Of a stretch of 64,000 nucleotides of DNA, positions 1-7,925 are shown in pieces (position 1 is the first letter of the stretch; each line of letters begins with the position of its first letter). The stretch is from positions 558,001-622,000 of the forward strand of contig NZ_FOUK01000001.1 in NCBI RefSeq assembly GCF_900114845.1. Reading direction: 5' to 3'. The stretch is from Pimelobacter simplex (lineage in GTDB: Bacteria; Actinomycetota; Actinomycetes; Propionibacteriales; Nocardioidaceae). A program made the translations under genes and the position numbers. A model generated the notes under the pieces. That model saw nothing but the letters and a program-made list of their open reading frames with translations, ran no database searches and was not told where the DNA came from.

Positions 1-24
1 GGCGAGAAGGGCGGTCGAAGTCAT
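1..24 (-). CDS. 5' end of a second DUF222/HNH endonuclease gene (partial)
   Basis: Read on the minus strand, the window edge encodes MTSTALLA, beginning at an ATG at 24-22 and running off the left edge. The complete DUF222/HNH gene at 45833 begins MTSSALLA. The reverse complement of bases 1-59 matches 45798-45856 at 58 of 59 positions, so start codon, promoter and first codons are shared. This is almost certainly the first eight codons of a paralogous DUF222/HNH gene. The rest of the gene is not visible, so its integrity cannot be judged. Confidence 0.8.
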
Positions 25-59
25 ACCCGTATTAGATCAGGAGGGTCCGACACAACCCC
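25..59 (-). promoter_or_regulatory. Conserved promoter region of the DUF222/HNH paralogue
   Basis: These bases are the minus-strand counterpart of 45798-45832, upstream of the complete HNH gene. Similarity stops just beyond base 59, which marks the unit's edge. A -10-like TCTAATAC lies 4-11 bases before the ATG with no Shine-Dalgarno between, suggesting a leaderless transcript. Assignment rests on the duplication, not on a mapped start. Confidence 0.5.
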
Positions 60-88
60 GCGGTTAACGTCCGGCCGGCTGCTGTGCA

Positions 89-120
89 GCCGATATCCGG
101 ACGCCCGTCCGGATATCGGC
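89..120. repeat. Perfect inverted repeat, 14-bp arms
   Basis: The arms are GCCGATATCCGGAC (89-102) and its exact complement (107-120), separated by GCCC. There is no following T-run. It lies between the divergent HNH gene start and the metzincin gene, so it could be a regulator site or a transcription-blocking hairpin. A 12-bp palindrome CTGTCCGGACAG follows at 166-177. Confidence 0.6.
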
Positions 121-225
121 CGCCTCGGTGCTGTTCTCCACCGACGACGGCGCCATGGACCGACACTGTCCGGACAGACGGGGCACATGCCCTGCTCGGC
201 GTCGCCAGGAGACTAGGGGTAGTGA

Positions 226-873
226 GTGACGTTCCTACGGAGTCGTGTCGGTCGACGAGCTCGGATCGGAACGGTCCTCGCAGTGCTGGTGGCAGGGATC
301 GTGCTGGCAGCGCAGCTGCTCACGGCCGCGCCGAGCGCGGAGGCGAACAACTGGTACGGCAACACCGGCTACGTCGCGGCCTGCCCCCTCAACGGGAACA
401 TGACCGACAACAAGGACGTCTACTTCTGGAATGAGGACCTTGCCGCCGACAACTCGTCCGCGGTCGCCTGGACCCGCACCAACCTGCTGAACCCGACCTC
501 GCTCGACACGTTCCCCGCCGCCACGATCGGCGGCGCCGACGTAGTGAGTCGGGACCGCTACTACACCGACTGGTGCGTGGGCTACTTCGGCGAGTGGACC
601 ACCGACGGGGTCTACGGAACGGTCGGTATCACCGCCTGCTACGCGACCGTCGCGAACGGTCGCTGCGACCAGCAGGTGATCCGGATCAGCAACGTCTGGT
701 TCGACCACTGGGGCACGAAGGGCGACCGGTTCGCCGTGTGCCACGAGATCGGGCATGCCATCGGCCTCGTGCACCGCAACACTGGTCAGGGCTGCATCTG
801 GACCGGCGTCGGGATCTCCACCCTGAACAACTACACCGCGCACGACCTCAACCACTTCAACGCCGCCTGGTGA
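226..873 (+). CDS. Secreted metzincin-like zinc metalloprotease
   Basis: A 215-aa exported protein. Residues 14-40 form a hydrophobic signal segment ending in an AEA-type cleavage site. The motif HEIGHAIGLVH at residues 173-183 is the metzincin zinc site HExxHxxGxxH, with His173, His177 and His183 as ligands and Glu174 as the catalytic base. The mature domain is only about 175 residues and contains several cysteines, suggesting disulphides. The start is taken as GTG at 226, with AGGAG at 207-211 upstream; the distance is a little long. It probably acts outside the cell on peptide substrates. Its subfamily and substrate cannot be named from the sequence. The next gene, a lipoprotein, follows 29 bases downstream and may be cotranscribed. 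Confidence 0.75.
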   Translation: MTFLRSRVGRRARIGTVLAVLVAGIVLAAQLLTAAPSAEANNWYGNTGYVAACPLNGNMTDNKDVYFWNEDLAADNSSAVAWTRTNLLNPTSLDTFPAATIGGADVVSRDRYYTDWCVGYFGEWTTDGVYGTVGITACYATVANGRCDQQVIRISNVWFDHWGTKGDRFAVCHEIGHAIGLVHRNTGQGCIWTGVGISTLNNYTAHDLNHFNAAW

Positions 874-902
874 CGGCCACGGCGACTAAGGACGGCACCG
901 TG

Positions 903-1703
903 ATGACGACTACTCCCCAGTGCGGTCCGCGGCGCGGGAGGCGCAAAGTCGCCCGGGCGACAGCCGTCGCCGTCGCGACCGCTGCCCTGGTGCTCATGGC
1001 CGGGTGCGGCACCCAGACCGCCGGCGAGGCCGACCCGGGCGCCCACAGGGTCGGCGACCCGGACTACGTCTTCGACCAGATCAAGACAGCGCGGGAGTCC
1101 GGGGTGGCGCTCGTCTCCCACCCCGACTCACTGCTCGACTCGCTGCCCAACCACCACGTCATCGCGAAGACGGAGAAGGGCACGATCGAGACTGCGTTCA
1201 CCGACCTGGTCCTCACCGGCAAGGTCGTCGACGTCCGTCCCGGCGACGCCGTCCGGTACACCAGCACGGACCCGAGCTTCGAGGGCAACGAAGAGGAGGG
1301 CATCAAGTCCGTCGACTTCGACGACCCCGCCGCCAACGACCGCAACGTGGTCGTCACGATCAAGCCCACCTGGTCCGCCGGCGAGAAGATCGGAGAGACC
1401 ATCGAGGTGCGGATGGGAACCGCCGGTGGCGATCCCCACGACTTCATGGCCGGCCTCCGGGGGCTCCAGGACGACGAGACGCTCTGGCTCCTCAAGAGGT
1501 CCGCGCAGAGCCGGTACCAGGGCGAGTGGACCACCGTCATGGGCTCTGCCCTCGTCGGTCCGGTGGGCCAGGACGGAACGATCAACTTCCCCGCACTCGG
1601 CGGTGACGAGGAAGGCTTCGTGAAGACCCTCACCACCATCACCGCCGTCCGCGAGGCCGCCGAGGGGCCCGAGCGGACCACGCAGATGGATCTGACCCAG
1701 TAG
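903..1703 (+). CDS. Hypothetical lipoprotein
   Basis: A 266-aa protein with a basic N-terminus, a hydrophobic stretch and a lipobox LMAGC placing the lipidated cysteine at residue 35. The rest is soluble with no transmembrane segment, so it should sit on the outer face of the membrane. ATG 903 is chosen, with AAGGAC about ten bases upstream; GTG at 900 is directly adjacent and in frame. I do not recognise a named family. The central part contains an acidic stretch near EGNEEEG and beta-rich segments. It follows the secreted protease closely on the same strand, so the two could be coexpressed, though nothing in the sequence shows a functional partnership. Confidence 0.7.
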   Translation: MTTTPQCGPRRGRRKVARATAVAVATAALVLMAGCGTQTAGEADPGAHRVGDPDYVFDQIKTARESGVALVSHPDSLLDSLPNHHVIAKTEKGTIETAFTDLVLTGKVVDVRPGDAVRYTSTDPSFEGNEEEGIKSVDFDDPAANDRNVVVTIKPTWSAGEKIGETIEVRMGTAGGDPHDFMAGLRGLQDDETLWLLKRSAQSRYQGEWTTVMGSALVGPVGQDGTINFPALGGDEEGFVKTLTTITAVREAAEGPERTTQMDLTQ

Positions 1704-1740
1704 CCGTACCCGGTCGACGCAGGACCCGGTGCCGCGGTGC

Positions 1741-2871
1741 CTACAGCCGCACCTCCGGCGGGGACCAGTCGCGGTGGCTGGCCCCCACGTCGGCGACGTA
1801 CGACGAGAAGCCCTGCGCGCCGGTCGACGAGCCGTCGTCGGTGGGCTCGGTCCGGATGGCGTCGAGCACCTGGCGCAGGTGGGTGTCGAGGGTGGCGAGG
1901 TCGTTCATGAAGGCGCTATGGATCTCGTCGGCGGTGGCGGCCTGGAGCGACTCCATGACGACGACCTGGTCCTGGATGAAGTAGTCGAGGGTGCCGGTGA
2001 CGAGGCTGACGCCGCCGGCGGTGATGGAGACGGGGGCGAAGGGGATCAGGGCGGCGAGGCCGGTCCAGTAGCTGATGGTGCCGAGGATGACGCCGGGCTG
2101 GCTGTTGTCCCGGATCGCGCCGGTGGGCCAGGAGCCGCTCGGCTCCTTCCACTGCTGCCACTGGCGCAGCGCCAGGCGGGCGTGGTCGCGGGCGGCCTTG
2201 GCGACGTCGAGGAGGTTGGTCTGGAAGTCGGAGAGGGCGGCGGCGGTGCGGGCGGTGGTCGAGGCGAGCCGGGCGGCGGCGTGGAGGTAGAGGCTGCACT
2301 TGTCGTTGACGTCGTCCCAGAAGGCGAAGAACGAGCTCGCGCTGTCGGACGTCGTGGGCCAGTGCGTGCCGAGGGCGGCGAGCCACTCGGGGGCCACGGG
2401 GTCGTCGAGGGCGACCCATCCGGCGCCGGGCCGGAGCTGGCGCTGGAGGAACAGGGTGAGGTCGCCGAAGGCGCTCGCCGAGGTGGCGACGGCGGCGGCG
2501 TCCGGCTCCCAGACGTTCTGGCTCGCGATCCGGTACAGGCTCGGGACGGCGCCGCCGGTCCAGCTCGTGTGGGCGTCGCGCCAGACGGTGTCGATCGCCT
2601 CCTGCATCAGCCGCTCGCGGTCGCCGTTGGTGACCCGGGAGGTGAACCAGTCGGGGTGCTGCGGCGACATCATCACGACGCCGCTGACCCGCTCGAAGCC
2701 GTAGGTGCCGGGGACGGTGAAGGTCAGCCGCTCGTGGGTCCAGCCCTCGGGGGCCTCGCGGTCCCACTCGGCGTCCTGGAGGCGGACGGCGGCCTCGTTC
2801 CCGGCGAGCTGGCCCAGCAGGTCGGCGAGCTCGGTGAAGACGGGCTCGACCTGGTCGAGGAAGCCGGACAT
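1741..2871 (-). CDS. Large helical protein downstream of a WXG100-like partner
   Basis: A 376-aa, mostly alpha-helical protein starting MSGFLDQVEP at ATG 2871-2869, two bases after the stop of the preceding 120-aa gene. Residues about 270-310 include a hydrophobic Gly/Ala-rich hairpin (YWTGLAALIPFAPVSITAGG). No signal peptide is visible. A small helical protein followed by a larger helical protein with a central hydrophobic hairpin resembles type VII secretion substrates and partners. I see no EccC-like ATPase or other ESX core gene in the window, so any secretion would depend on a system elsewhere. Function is unknown, and the ESX link is inference from size, order and helicity. Confidence 0.55.
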   Translation of the reverse strand: MSGFLDQVEPVFTELADLLGQLAGNEAAVRLQDAEWDREAPEGWTHERLTFTVPGTYGFERVSGVVMMSPQHPDWFTSRVTNGDRERLMQEAIDTVWRDAHTSWTGGAVPSLYRIASQNVWEPDAAAVATSASAFGDLTLFLQRQLRPGAGWVALDDPVAPEWLAALGTHWPTTSDSASSFFAFWDDVNDKCSLYLHAAARLASTTARTAAALSDFQTNLLDVAKAARDHARLALRQWQQWKEPSGSWPTGAIRDNSQPGVILGTISYWTGLAALIPFAPVSITAGGVSLVTGTLDYFIQDQVVVMESLQAATADEIHSAFMNDLATLDTHLRQVLDAIRTEPTDDGSSTGAQGFSSYVADVGASHRDWSPPEVRL

Positions 2872-2873
2872 CC

Positions 2874-3236
2874 CTAGACCTCCGGGGCGGTGGGCTCGGT
2901 GGGCAGGTCGGGATCGCCGAGGTAGCGCTGGTGCTGGGCGAGCCACGCGGCGGCCTCGGCGTCGACCTCGACGAAGTCGTCGGCGATCCGGTCGAGGGCC
3001 ACGGCGCTGTCGTTGAAGGTCCGCACGAGCGTCCGCAGGTGCGCGAACAGCTCGACCGACAGGTCGGCGAGGTCGCCGCCCAGCGGGTGGCCGCCGGCCA
3101 GGGCGAGCTGGTCGACGGCGGGCCCGATCCCGGTGGTGAGCAGCTCGGCGTGGGTGCCGAAGGCGGTCGCCTGGGCCGGCAGCTCCTCGTGCGCGGCGCG
3201 GTAGATCGCGCTCATCTTGATCTCGATCACCGACAT
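2874..3236 (-). CDS. Small helical WXG100/ESX-like protein
   Basis: A 120-aa helical protein, MSVIEIKMSAIYR, with no signal peptide and no cysteine. Its size, predicted helix-turn-helix hairpin and tight coupling to a larger helical protein (two-base gap) resemble the WXG100/EspC group of type VII substrates. A strict WxG motif is not obvious; a Leu-Gly-Gly around residues 60-65 sits where the turn would be. A second in-frame ATG encodes Met8 and could be the real start. It reads away from clpB and shares the intergenic region with the HAIR operator. The family assignment is tentative. Confidence 0.5.
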   Translation of the reverse strand: MSVIEIKMSAIYRAAHEELPAQATAFGTHAELLTTGIGPAVDQLALAGGHPLGGDLADLSVELFAHLRTLVRTFNDSAVALDRIADDFVEVDAEAAAWLAQHQRYLGDPDLPTEPTAPEV

Positions 3237-3305
3237 GGGGAGAGCGTGGCCGGGCGGCGAGGGGGAGAAACGGGCGGAATCCGCGGGTGCGCCGAGATTC
3301 TCAAA

Positions 3306-3326
3306 GTTGAGTGGAACAGACTCAAG
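3306..3326. promoter_or_regulatory. HAIR operator (HspR binding site) upstream of clpB
   Basis: The half sites are GTTGAGT (3306-3312) and ACTCAAG (3320-3326), separated by seven bases. The HAIR consensus is CTTGAGT-N7-ACTCAAG, so only the first base differs. In Streptomyces HspR represses clpB through this element, and here it lies 92 bases before the clpB start. Heat-inducible, HspR-controlled transcription is therefore expected. hspR itself is not in the window. Confidence 0.85.
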
Positions 3327-3417
3327 TTTCTTGACGTTGAAGACAGTGACCGGTTGGGAGGTCCGCCAGCGGACGATCCCGGCCAAGATGGACCCAGCCA
3401 CCACTCGGAGGAGCCAC

Positions 3418-6018
3418 ATGAGCCAGTTCGGGGCCGACAAGTTCACCACGCGCAGCCGCGAGGCGATCGAGGCCGCCCAGCTCGCCGCGACCACGGCGGG
3501 CAACACCACCGTCGAGCCGATCCACCTGCTCGTCGCGCTGCTGCTGCAGAACGACGGGACGGCGGCCAGCCTGGTCGCCAAGGCGGGCGTCGACGTCCCC
3601 CAGCTCGTCCACGCCGCGTCCGCGGCGCGCGACGCCCTGCCGCGGGCCAGCGGCGCGACCGTCCAGCAGCCGTCGGGCTCGGCCGCGCTCACCCGCGTCC
3701 TGGCCTCGGCGCTGGACCTCGCCCGGTCGATGAAGGACGACTACGTCGCCTCCGAGCACCTGCTCATCGCGCTGGCCACCGTCGAGTCGAGCGCCCGCAC
3801 GGTGCTCACCGACGCGGGGCTGACCGAGGAGGGACTGCGCGCGTCCCTCTCCGCCGTGCGCGGCGACCGACGGGTGACCAGCCAGGACGCCGAGGACACC
3901 TACGAGGCGCTGGAGAAGTACTCGGTCGACCTCACCTCCGCTGCCGAGGACGGCAAGCTCGACCCCGTGATCGGGCGGGACCAGGAGATCCGCCGGGTGA
4001 TCCAGGTGCTGAGCCGCCGGACCAAGAACAACCCGGTTCTCATCGGCGAGCCCGGCGTCGGCAAGACCGCCGTCGTCGAGGGGCTCGCCCAGCGGGTGGT
4101 CGCGGGCGACGTCCCGGACAGCCTCAAGGGCAAGCGCGTGCTGAGCCTCGACCTGATGGGCATGGTCGCCGGCGCGAAGTACCGCGGTGAGTTCGAGGAG
4201 CGGCTCAAGGCCGTCCTCGACGAGATCAAGCAGGCCGAGGGCAAGGTCATCACGTTCATCGACGAGCTGCACACGGTCGTCGGCGCGGGCGCCGGCGGCG
4301 ACAGCCAGATGGACGCCGGCAACATGCTCAAGCCGATGCTCGCGCGCGGTGAGCTGCACATGATCGGCGCGACCACGCTCGACGAGTACCGCGAGTCCAT
4401 CGAGAAGGACCCGGCGCTCGAGCGCCGCTTCCAGCAGGTGTTCGTGGGTGAGCCGTCCGTCGAGGACACGATCCAGATCCTGCGCGGCATCCAGGAGAAG
4501 TACGAGGCCCACCACGGCGTGCGGATCACCGACGCCGCGCTGGTCGCCGCCGCGACGCTCTCCGACCGCTACATCTCCGGCCGCCAGCTCCCCGACAAGG
4601 CGATCGACCTCGTCGACGAGGCGGCGTCCCGGCTGCGCATGGAGATCGAGAGCAGCCCCGAGGAGATCGACCAGCTCCGCCGCCAGGTCGACCGGCTCAA
4701 GATGGAGGAGTTCGCGCTCGCCAAGGAGTCGGACGACGCCTCGCGCGAGCGGCTCGAGGCCCTGCGCCAGGACCTCGCCGACAAGGAGGAGGAGCTGCGC
4801 GGCCTCGAGTCCCGCTGGGAGCGGGAGAAGTCCGAGCTCGAGGGCGAGGGCGTGCTGCGCCGCCGGCTCGACCAGCTGCGCGTCGAGGCCGACAAGCTGA
4901 CCCGTGAGGGCAACCTGGCGGGCGCCAGCGAGATCCTCTACGGCCAGATCCCCGCGCTGGAGCAGCAGATCAAGGCCGCCGAGGCGGTCGATCCCTCCAC
5001 CGGCTCGGGCACCGAGAGCGAGAAGCTCGTCGGCGAGGAGGTCGGGGCGACCCAGGTCGCCGAGGTCGTCGAGGCCTGGACCGGCATCCCCACGGGGCGC
5101 CTGCTCCAGGGCGAGACCGCCAAGCTGCTCGACATGGAGCAGGCCATCGGGGCCCGCCTGATCGGGCAGGCCGACGCGGTGCGCGCCGTCAGCGACGCCG
5201 TACGACGGGCCCGGGCCGGGATCTCCGACCCCAACCGGCCGACCGGCTCGTTCCTGTTCCTCGGCCCCACCGGCGTCGGCAAGACCGAGCTGGCGAAGTC
5301 GCTCGCCGACTTCCTGTTCGACGACGACCGGGCGATCGTCCGCATCGACATGAGCGAGTACGCCGAGAAGCACTCGGTCGCGCGTCTCGTCGGTGCCCCT
5401 CCGGGCTATGTCGGGTACGACGAGGGCGGTCAGCTCACCGAGGCGGTGCGCCGGCGTCCCTACTCGGTCGTGCTGCTCGACGAGGTCGAGAAGGCCCACC
5501 CCGAGGTCTTCGACATCCTCCTGCAGGTGCTCGACGACGGGCGGCTGACCGATGGCCAGGGCCGCACGGTGGACTTCCGCAACACGCTCCTGATCCTGAC
5601 CTCCAACCTGGGCTCGCAGTACCTCGTCGACCTGACGATGGACCCGGCGGCGCAGAAGGAGGCGGTGCTCGCGGTCGTGCGGCAGTCGTTCAAGCCCGAG
5701 TTCCTCAACCGGCTCGACGAGATCGTCACGTTCGACGCGCTGACCCGCGACGACCTCGCGCACATCGTCGAGATCCAGCTGCGCTCGCTCGAGGCGCGGC
5801 TCGCCGGCCGGCGGATCACCCTCGAGGTGACGCCGGAGGCGCGGGCCTGGCTGGCCGACGTCGGCTACGACCCGGCCTACGGCGCCCGGCCGCTGCGCCG
5901 CCTGGTGCAGACGGCGATCGGCGACCCGCTCGCGCGGATGCTGATCGGCGGCGAGGTCGCCGACGGCGGCGCGGTCACGGTCGACCGCGGCGACGATGGG
6001 CTCGTCCTCACCGCCTGA
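3418..6018 (+). CDS. clpB: ClpB disaggregase (AAA+ chaperone)
   Basis: An 866-aa ring-forming ATPase that, with DnaK/DnaJ/GrpE, threads aggregated proteins through its pore and rescues them after heat stress. The order is standard: Clp-N repeats (about 1-150), NBD1 with Walker A GEPGVGKT at 210-217 and Walker B FIDEL near 280, the charged coiled-coil middle domain (about 405-525), and NBD2 with Walker A GPTGVGKT at 616-623 and Walker B VVLLDE near 685, then the small C-terminal domain. The coiled coil separates it from ClpA/ClpC. ATG 3418 follows GGAGG in CTCGGAGGAGCC, an excellent ribosome site. An upstream in-frame ATG at 3217 would swallow the HAIR operator and is rejected. Confidence 0.97.
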   Translation: MSQFGADKFTTRSREAIEAAQLAATTAGNTTVEPIHLLVALLLQNDGTAASLVAKAGVDVPQLVHAASAARDALPRASGATVQQPSGSAALTRVLASALDLARSMKDDYVASEHLLIALATVESSARTVLTDAGLTEEGLRASLSAVRGDRRVTSQDAEDTYEALEKYSVDLTSAAEDGKLDPVIGRDQEIRRVIQVLSRRTKNNPVLIGEPGVGKTAVVEGLAQRVVAGDVPDSLKGKRVLSLDLMGMVAGAKYRGEFEERLKAVLDEIKQAEGKVITFIDELHTVVGAGAGGDSQMDAGNMLKPMLARGELHMIGATTLDEYRESIEKDPALERRFQQVFVGEPSVEDTIQILRGIQEKYEAHHGVRITDAALVAAATLSDRYISGRQLPDKAIDLVDEAASRLRMEIESSPEEIDQLRRQVDRLKMEEFALAKESDDASRERLEALRQDLADKEEELRGLESRWEREKSELEGEGVLRRRLDQLRVEADKLTREGNLAGASEILYGQIPALEQQIKAAEAVDPSTGSGTESEKLVGEEVGATQVAEVVEAWTGIPTGRLLQGETAKLLDMEQAIGARLIGQADAVRAVSDAVRRARAGISDPNRPTGSFLFLGPTGVGKTELAKSLADFLFDDDRAIVRIDMSEYAEKHSVARLVGAPPGYVGYDEGGQLTEAVRRRPYSVVLLDEVEKAHPEVFDILLQVLDDGRLTDGQGRTVDFRNTLLILTSNLGSQYLVDLTMDPAAQKEAVLAVVRQSFKPEFLNRLDEIVTFDALTRDDLAHIVEIQLRSLEARLAGRRITLEVTPEARAWLADVGYDPAYGARPLRRLVQTAIGDPLARMLIGGEVADGGAVTVDRGDDGLVLTA

Positions 6019-6029
6019 GCTCTCCGCTC

Positions 6030-6066
6030 CACGAGGCCCCCGGACCCGGCGTCCGGGGGCCTCGTG
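6030..6066 (+). terminator. clpB terminator hairpin
   Basis: A perfect 16-bp stem (CACGAGGCCCCCGGAC at 6030-6045 and its complement at 6051-6066) with a five-base loop starts 12 bases after the clpB stop. There is no T-run, as is common for actinobacterial terminators. Confidence 0.8.
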
Positions 6067-6104
6067 CGTGCCGGCCGTGGGCCGGGCCACAGCGGCGGCA
6101 AGAC

Positions 6105-6134
6105 CGCGTCAAAGCGCGCTAAGAACGCGTCAAG
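6105..6134 (+). promoter_or_regulatory. Three helically phased direct repeats upstream of kdpF (putative KdpE operator)
   Basis: CGCGTCAA (6105-6112), CGCGCTAAG (6115-6123) and CGCGTCAAG (6126-6134) are direct repeats spaced 10 and 11 bases apart, ending 40 bases before kdpF. OmpR/PhoB-type regulators such as KdpE bind head-to-tail repeats with this period. The link to KdpE is inference from position and geometry. Confidence 0.55.
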
Positions 6135-6174
6135 ACAGGCGGAGCGGGCCGGAACCCGGACGAGGCTCGGCCTC

Positions 6175-6264
6175 ATGAGTATCGAAAGCTGCCTGCTGAT
6201 CGCGGGGGTGATCGCCGTGGCGATCTACCTCCTCGTGGCCCTGGTCCTCCCGGAGCGCTTCTAG
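6175..6264 (+). CDS. kdpF: KdpF, small subunit of the Kdp potassium ATPase
   Basis: A 29-aa single-span membrane peptide (MSIESCLLIAGV...VLPERF), the same length as the E. coli subunit. KdpF stabilises the KdpFABC complex in the cytoplasmic membrane. One hydrophobic helix spans residues 6-25 and is followed by the usual short PERF-like tail. It sits two bases before kdpA, the canonical position. The Shine-Dalgarno is weak (GAGG about ten bases before ATG). Small size makes this easy to miss, but position and sequence agree. Confidence 0.92.
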   Translation: MSIESCLLIAGVIAVAIYLLVALVLPERF

Positions 6265-6266
6265 CC

Positions 6267-7925
6267 ATGTCCGACACCGCTGCCGGACTGCTGAGCATCG
6301 CCGTCCTGGTCCTCCTCCTCGCCGCCGTCTACGTCCCGCTCGGCGACCACATGGCCCGCGTCTACACCTCGTCCCGCCACCTGCGCGTGGAGCGCCTGGT
6401 CTACCGCCTCAGCGGCGTCCGCCCGGACGTCGAGCAGAGCCCGCGGTCGTACGCGCTCAGCGTGGTCGGCTTCTCGCTCGTCGGCGTGGTCGTGCTGATG
6501 GCGATCCTGATCGGGCAGTCCCACCTGCCGATGAGCCGGGACCTGCCCGGCATGCCGTTCTGGATGTCGTTCAACACCGCGGCGTCGTTCGTGGCCAACA
6601 CGAACTGGCAGTCCTACGCGGGTGAGTCGACCCTCGGCTTCACCGCCCAGATGGCCGGGCTGGCGGTGCAGAACTTCCTGTCCGCCGCCGTCGGCATGGC
6701 CGTCGCGATCGCGCTGGTCCGCGGGTTCGTCCGGGTCAAGGACGGCACGCTCGGCAACTTCTGGGTCGACCTGACCCGGGGCACGGTGCGGATCCTGCTG
6801 CCGATCGCGTTCGTCGGCGCGGTGCTGCTGATCGCCGGCGGGGTCATCCAATCGTTCTCCGACTCGACGATGCACACGCTGTCGGGCGCCGACCAGGTGC
6901 TGACCGGTGGCCCGGTCGCCAGCCAGGAGGCGATCAAGGAGCTCGGCACCAACGGCGGTGGATTCTTCAACGCCAACTCCGCGCACCCGTTCGAGAACCC
7001 CAGCGGCTACACGAACCTGCTCGAGATCTTCCTCATCCTCGTCATCCCGATCGCGCTCACCCGCACGCTCGGCACGCTGCTCGGCAGGCGCCGCCAGGGC
7101 CTCGCCGTCCTCGGTGCGATGGTGTTCCTGATGGCGGTCTCGCTGACGGTGGTCACCGTGGCCGAGGTCGGCGGGCACTCCGCCACCGCGCAGGCCGCGG
7201 GCGCCGCGATGGAGGGCAAGGAGACGCGCTTCGGCGAGTGGGCCTCGGCGCTGTTCGGCATGGCCACCACCGGTACGTCGACCGGCGCGGTCAACTCCGC
7301 CCACGACTCGTTCACGCCGGCCGGCGGGGGCGGCGTCCTGGTCAACATGATGCTCGGTGAGATCACGCCCGGCGGCGTCGGCTCCGGCATCTACGGGATC
7401 CTCGTGATGGCGATCCTGACCGTCTTCGTCGCCGGCCTCATGGTCGGCCGCACGCCCGAGCTGCTCGGCAAGAAGATCGGCTCGCGGCAGATGACCTATG
7501 TCGCGCTCTACACGCTGACCACGCCCGCCCTCGTGCTGCTCGGCACCGGCGTGGCGATGGCGCTCGGCGCGACGCCCGACACGATGGGCAATCCCGGCGG
7601 GCACGGGTTCAGCGAGGTGCTCTACGCCTACACCTCGGGCGCCAACAACAACGGCAGCGCGTTCGGCGGGATCACGGTGACCTCGACCTTCTTCCAGGTC
7701 ACCATCGGCCTCGCGATGCTGCTCGGCCGGCTGATCCCGATCGTCCTCGTCCTGCTGCTGGCCGGCTCGCTCGCCCAGCAGGGCAAGGTCCCCGAGACCG
7801 CCGGCACCCTGCCCACCCACAAGCCCCTCTTCGTCGGGATGCTGGTCGGCGTCATCCTCATCATGACCGGCCTCACCTACTTCCCGGCGCTCGCTCTCGG
7901 TCCGATCGCAGAGGCCCTCGCATGA
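6267..7925 (+). CDS. kdpA: KdpA, potassium-translocating subunit
   Basis: A 552-aa, ten-helix membrane protein forming the potassium channel-like path of the KdpFABC pump. Selectivity-filter loops of the superfamily of K+ transporters are visible: NTNWQSYAG (about 110-118), GTNGGGFFN (about 227-235), TSTGAVNS (about 335-342) and [12 protein letters not shown] (about 458-469). Length matches the family (about 550). It begins two bases after kdpF and overlaps kdpB by ATGA at 7922-7925, so translation of the subunits is probably coupled. It should be expressed under potassium limitation through KdpDE. Confidence 0.97.
   Translation: MSDTAAGLLSIAVLVLLLAAVYVPLGDHMARVYTSSRHLRVERLVYRLSGVRPDVEQSPRSYALSVVGFSLVGVVVLMAILIGQSHLPMSRDLPGMPFWMSFNTAASFVANTNWQSYAGESTLGFTAQMAGLAVQNFLSAAVGMAVAIALVRGFVRVKDGTLGNFWVDLTRGTVRILLPIAFVGAVLLIAGGVIQSFSDSTMHTLSGADQVLTGGPVASQEAIKELGTNGGGFFNANSAHPFENPSGYTNLLEIFLILVIPIALTRTLGTLLGRRRQGLAVLGAMVFLMAVSLTVVTVAEVGGHSATAQAAGAAMEGKETRFGEWASALFGMATTGTSTGAVNSAHDSFTPAGGGGVLVNMMLGEITPGGVGSGIYGILVMAILTVFVAGLMVGRTPELLGKKIGSRQMTYVALYTLTTPALVLLGTGVAMALGATPDTMGNPGGHGFSEVLYAYTSGANNNGSAFGGITVTSTFFQVTIGLAMLLGRLIPIVLVLLLAGSLAQQGKVPETAGTLPTHKPLFVGMLVGVILIMTGLTYFPALALGPIAEALA

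Noticed and set aside
3217..3420. Upstream ATG 3217 as the clpB start
   Set aside because: It would add 67 residues unlike any ClpB N-terminus and place the HAIR operator inside the coding sequence; ATG 3418 has a perfect ribosome site.
3322..6090. Long minus-strand frame opposite clpB
   Set aside because: clpB has every AAA+ motif on the plus strand; the opposite translation has no domain-like pattern.
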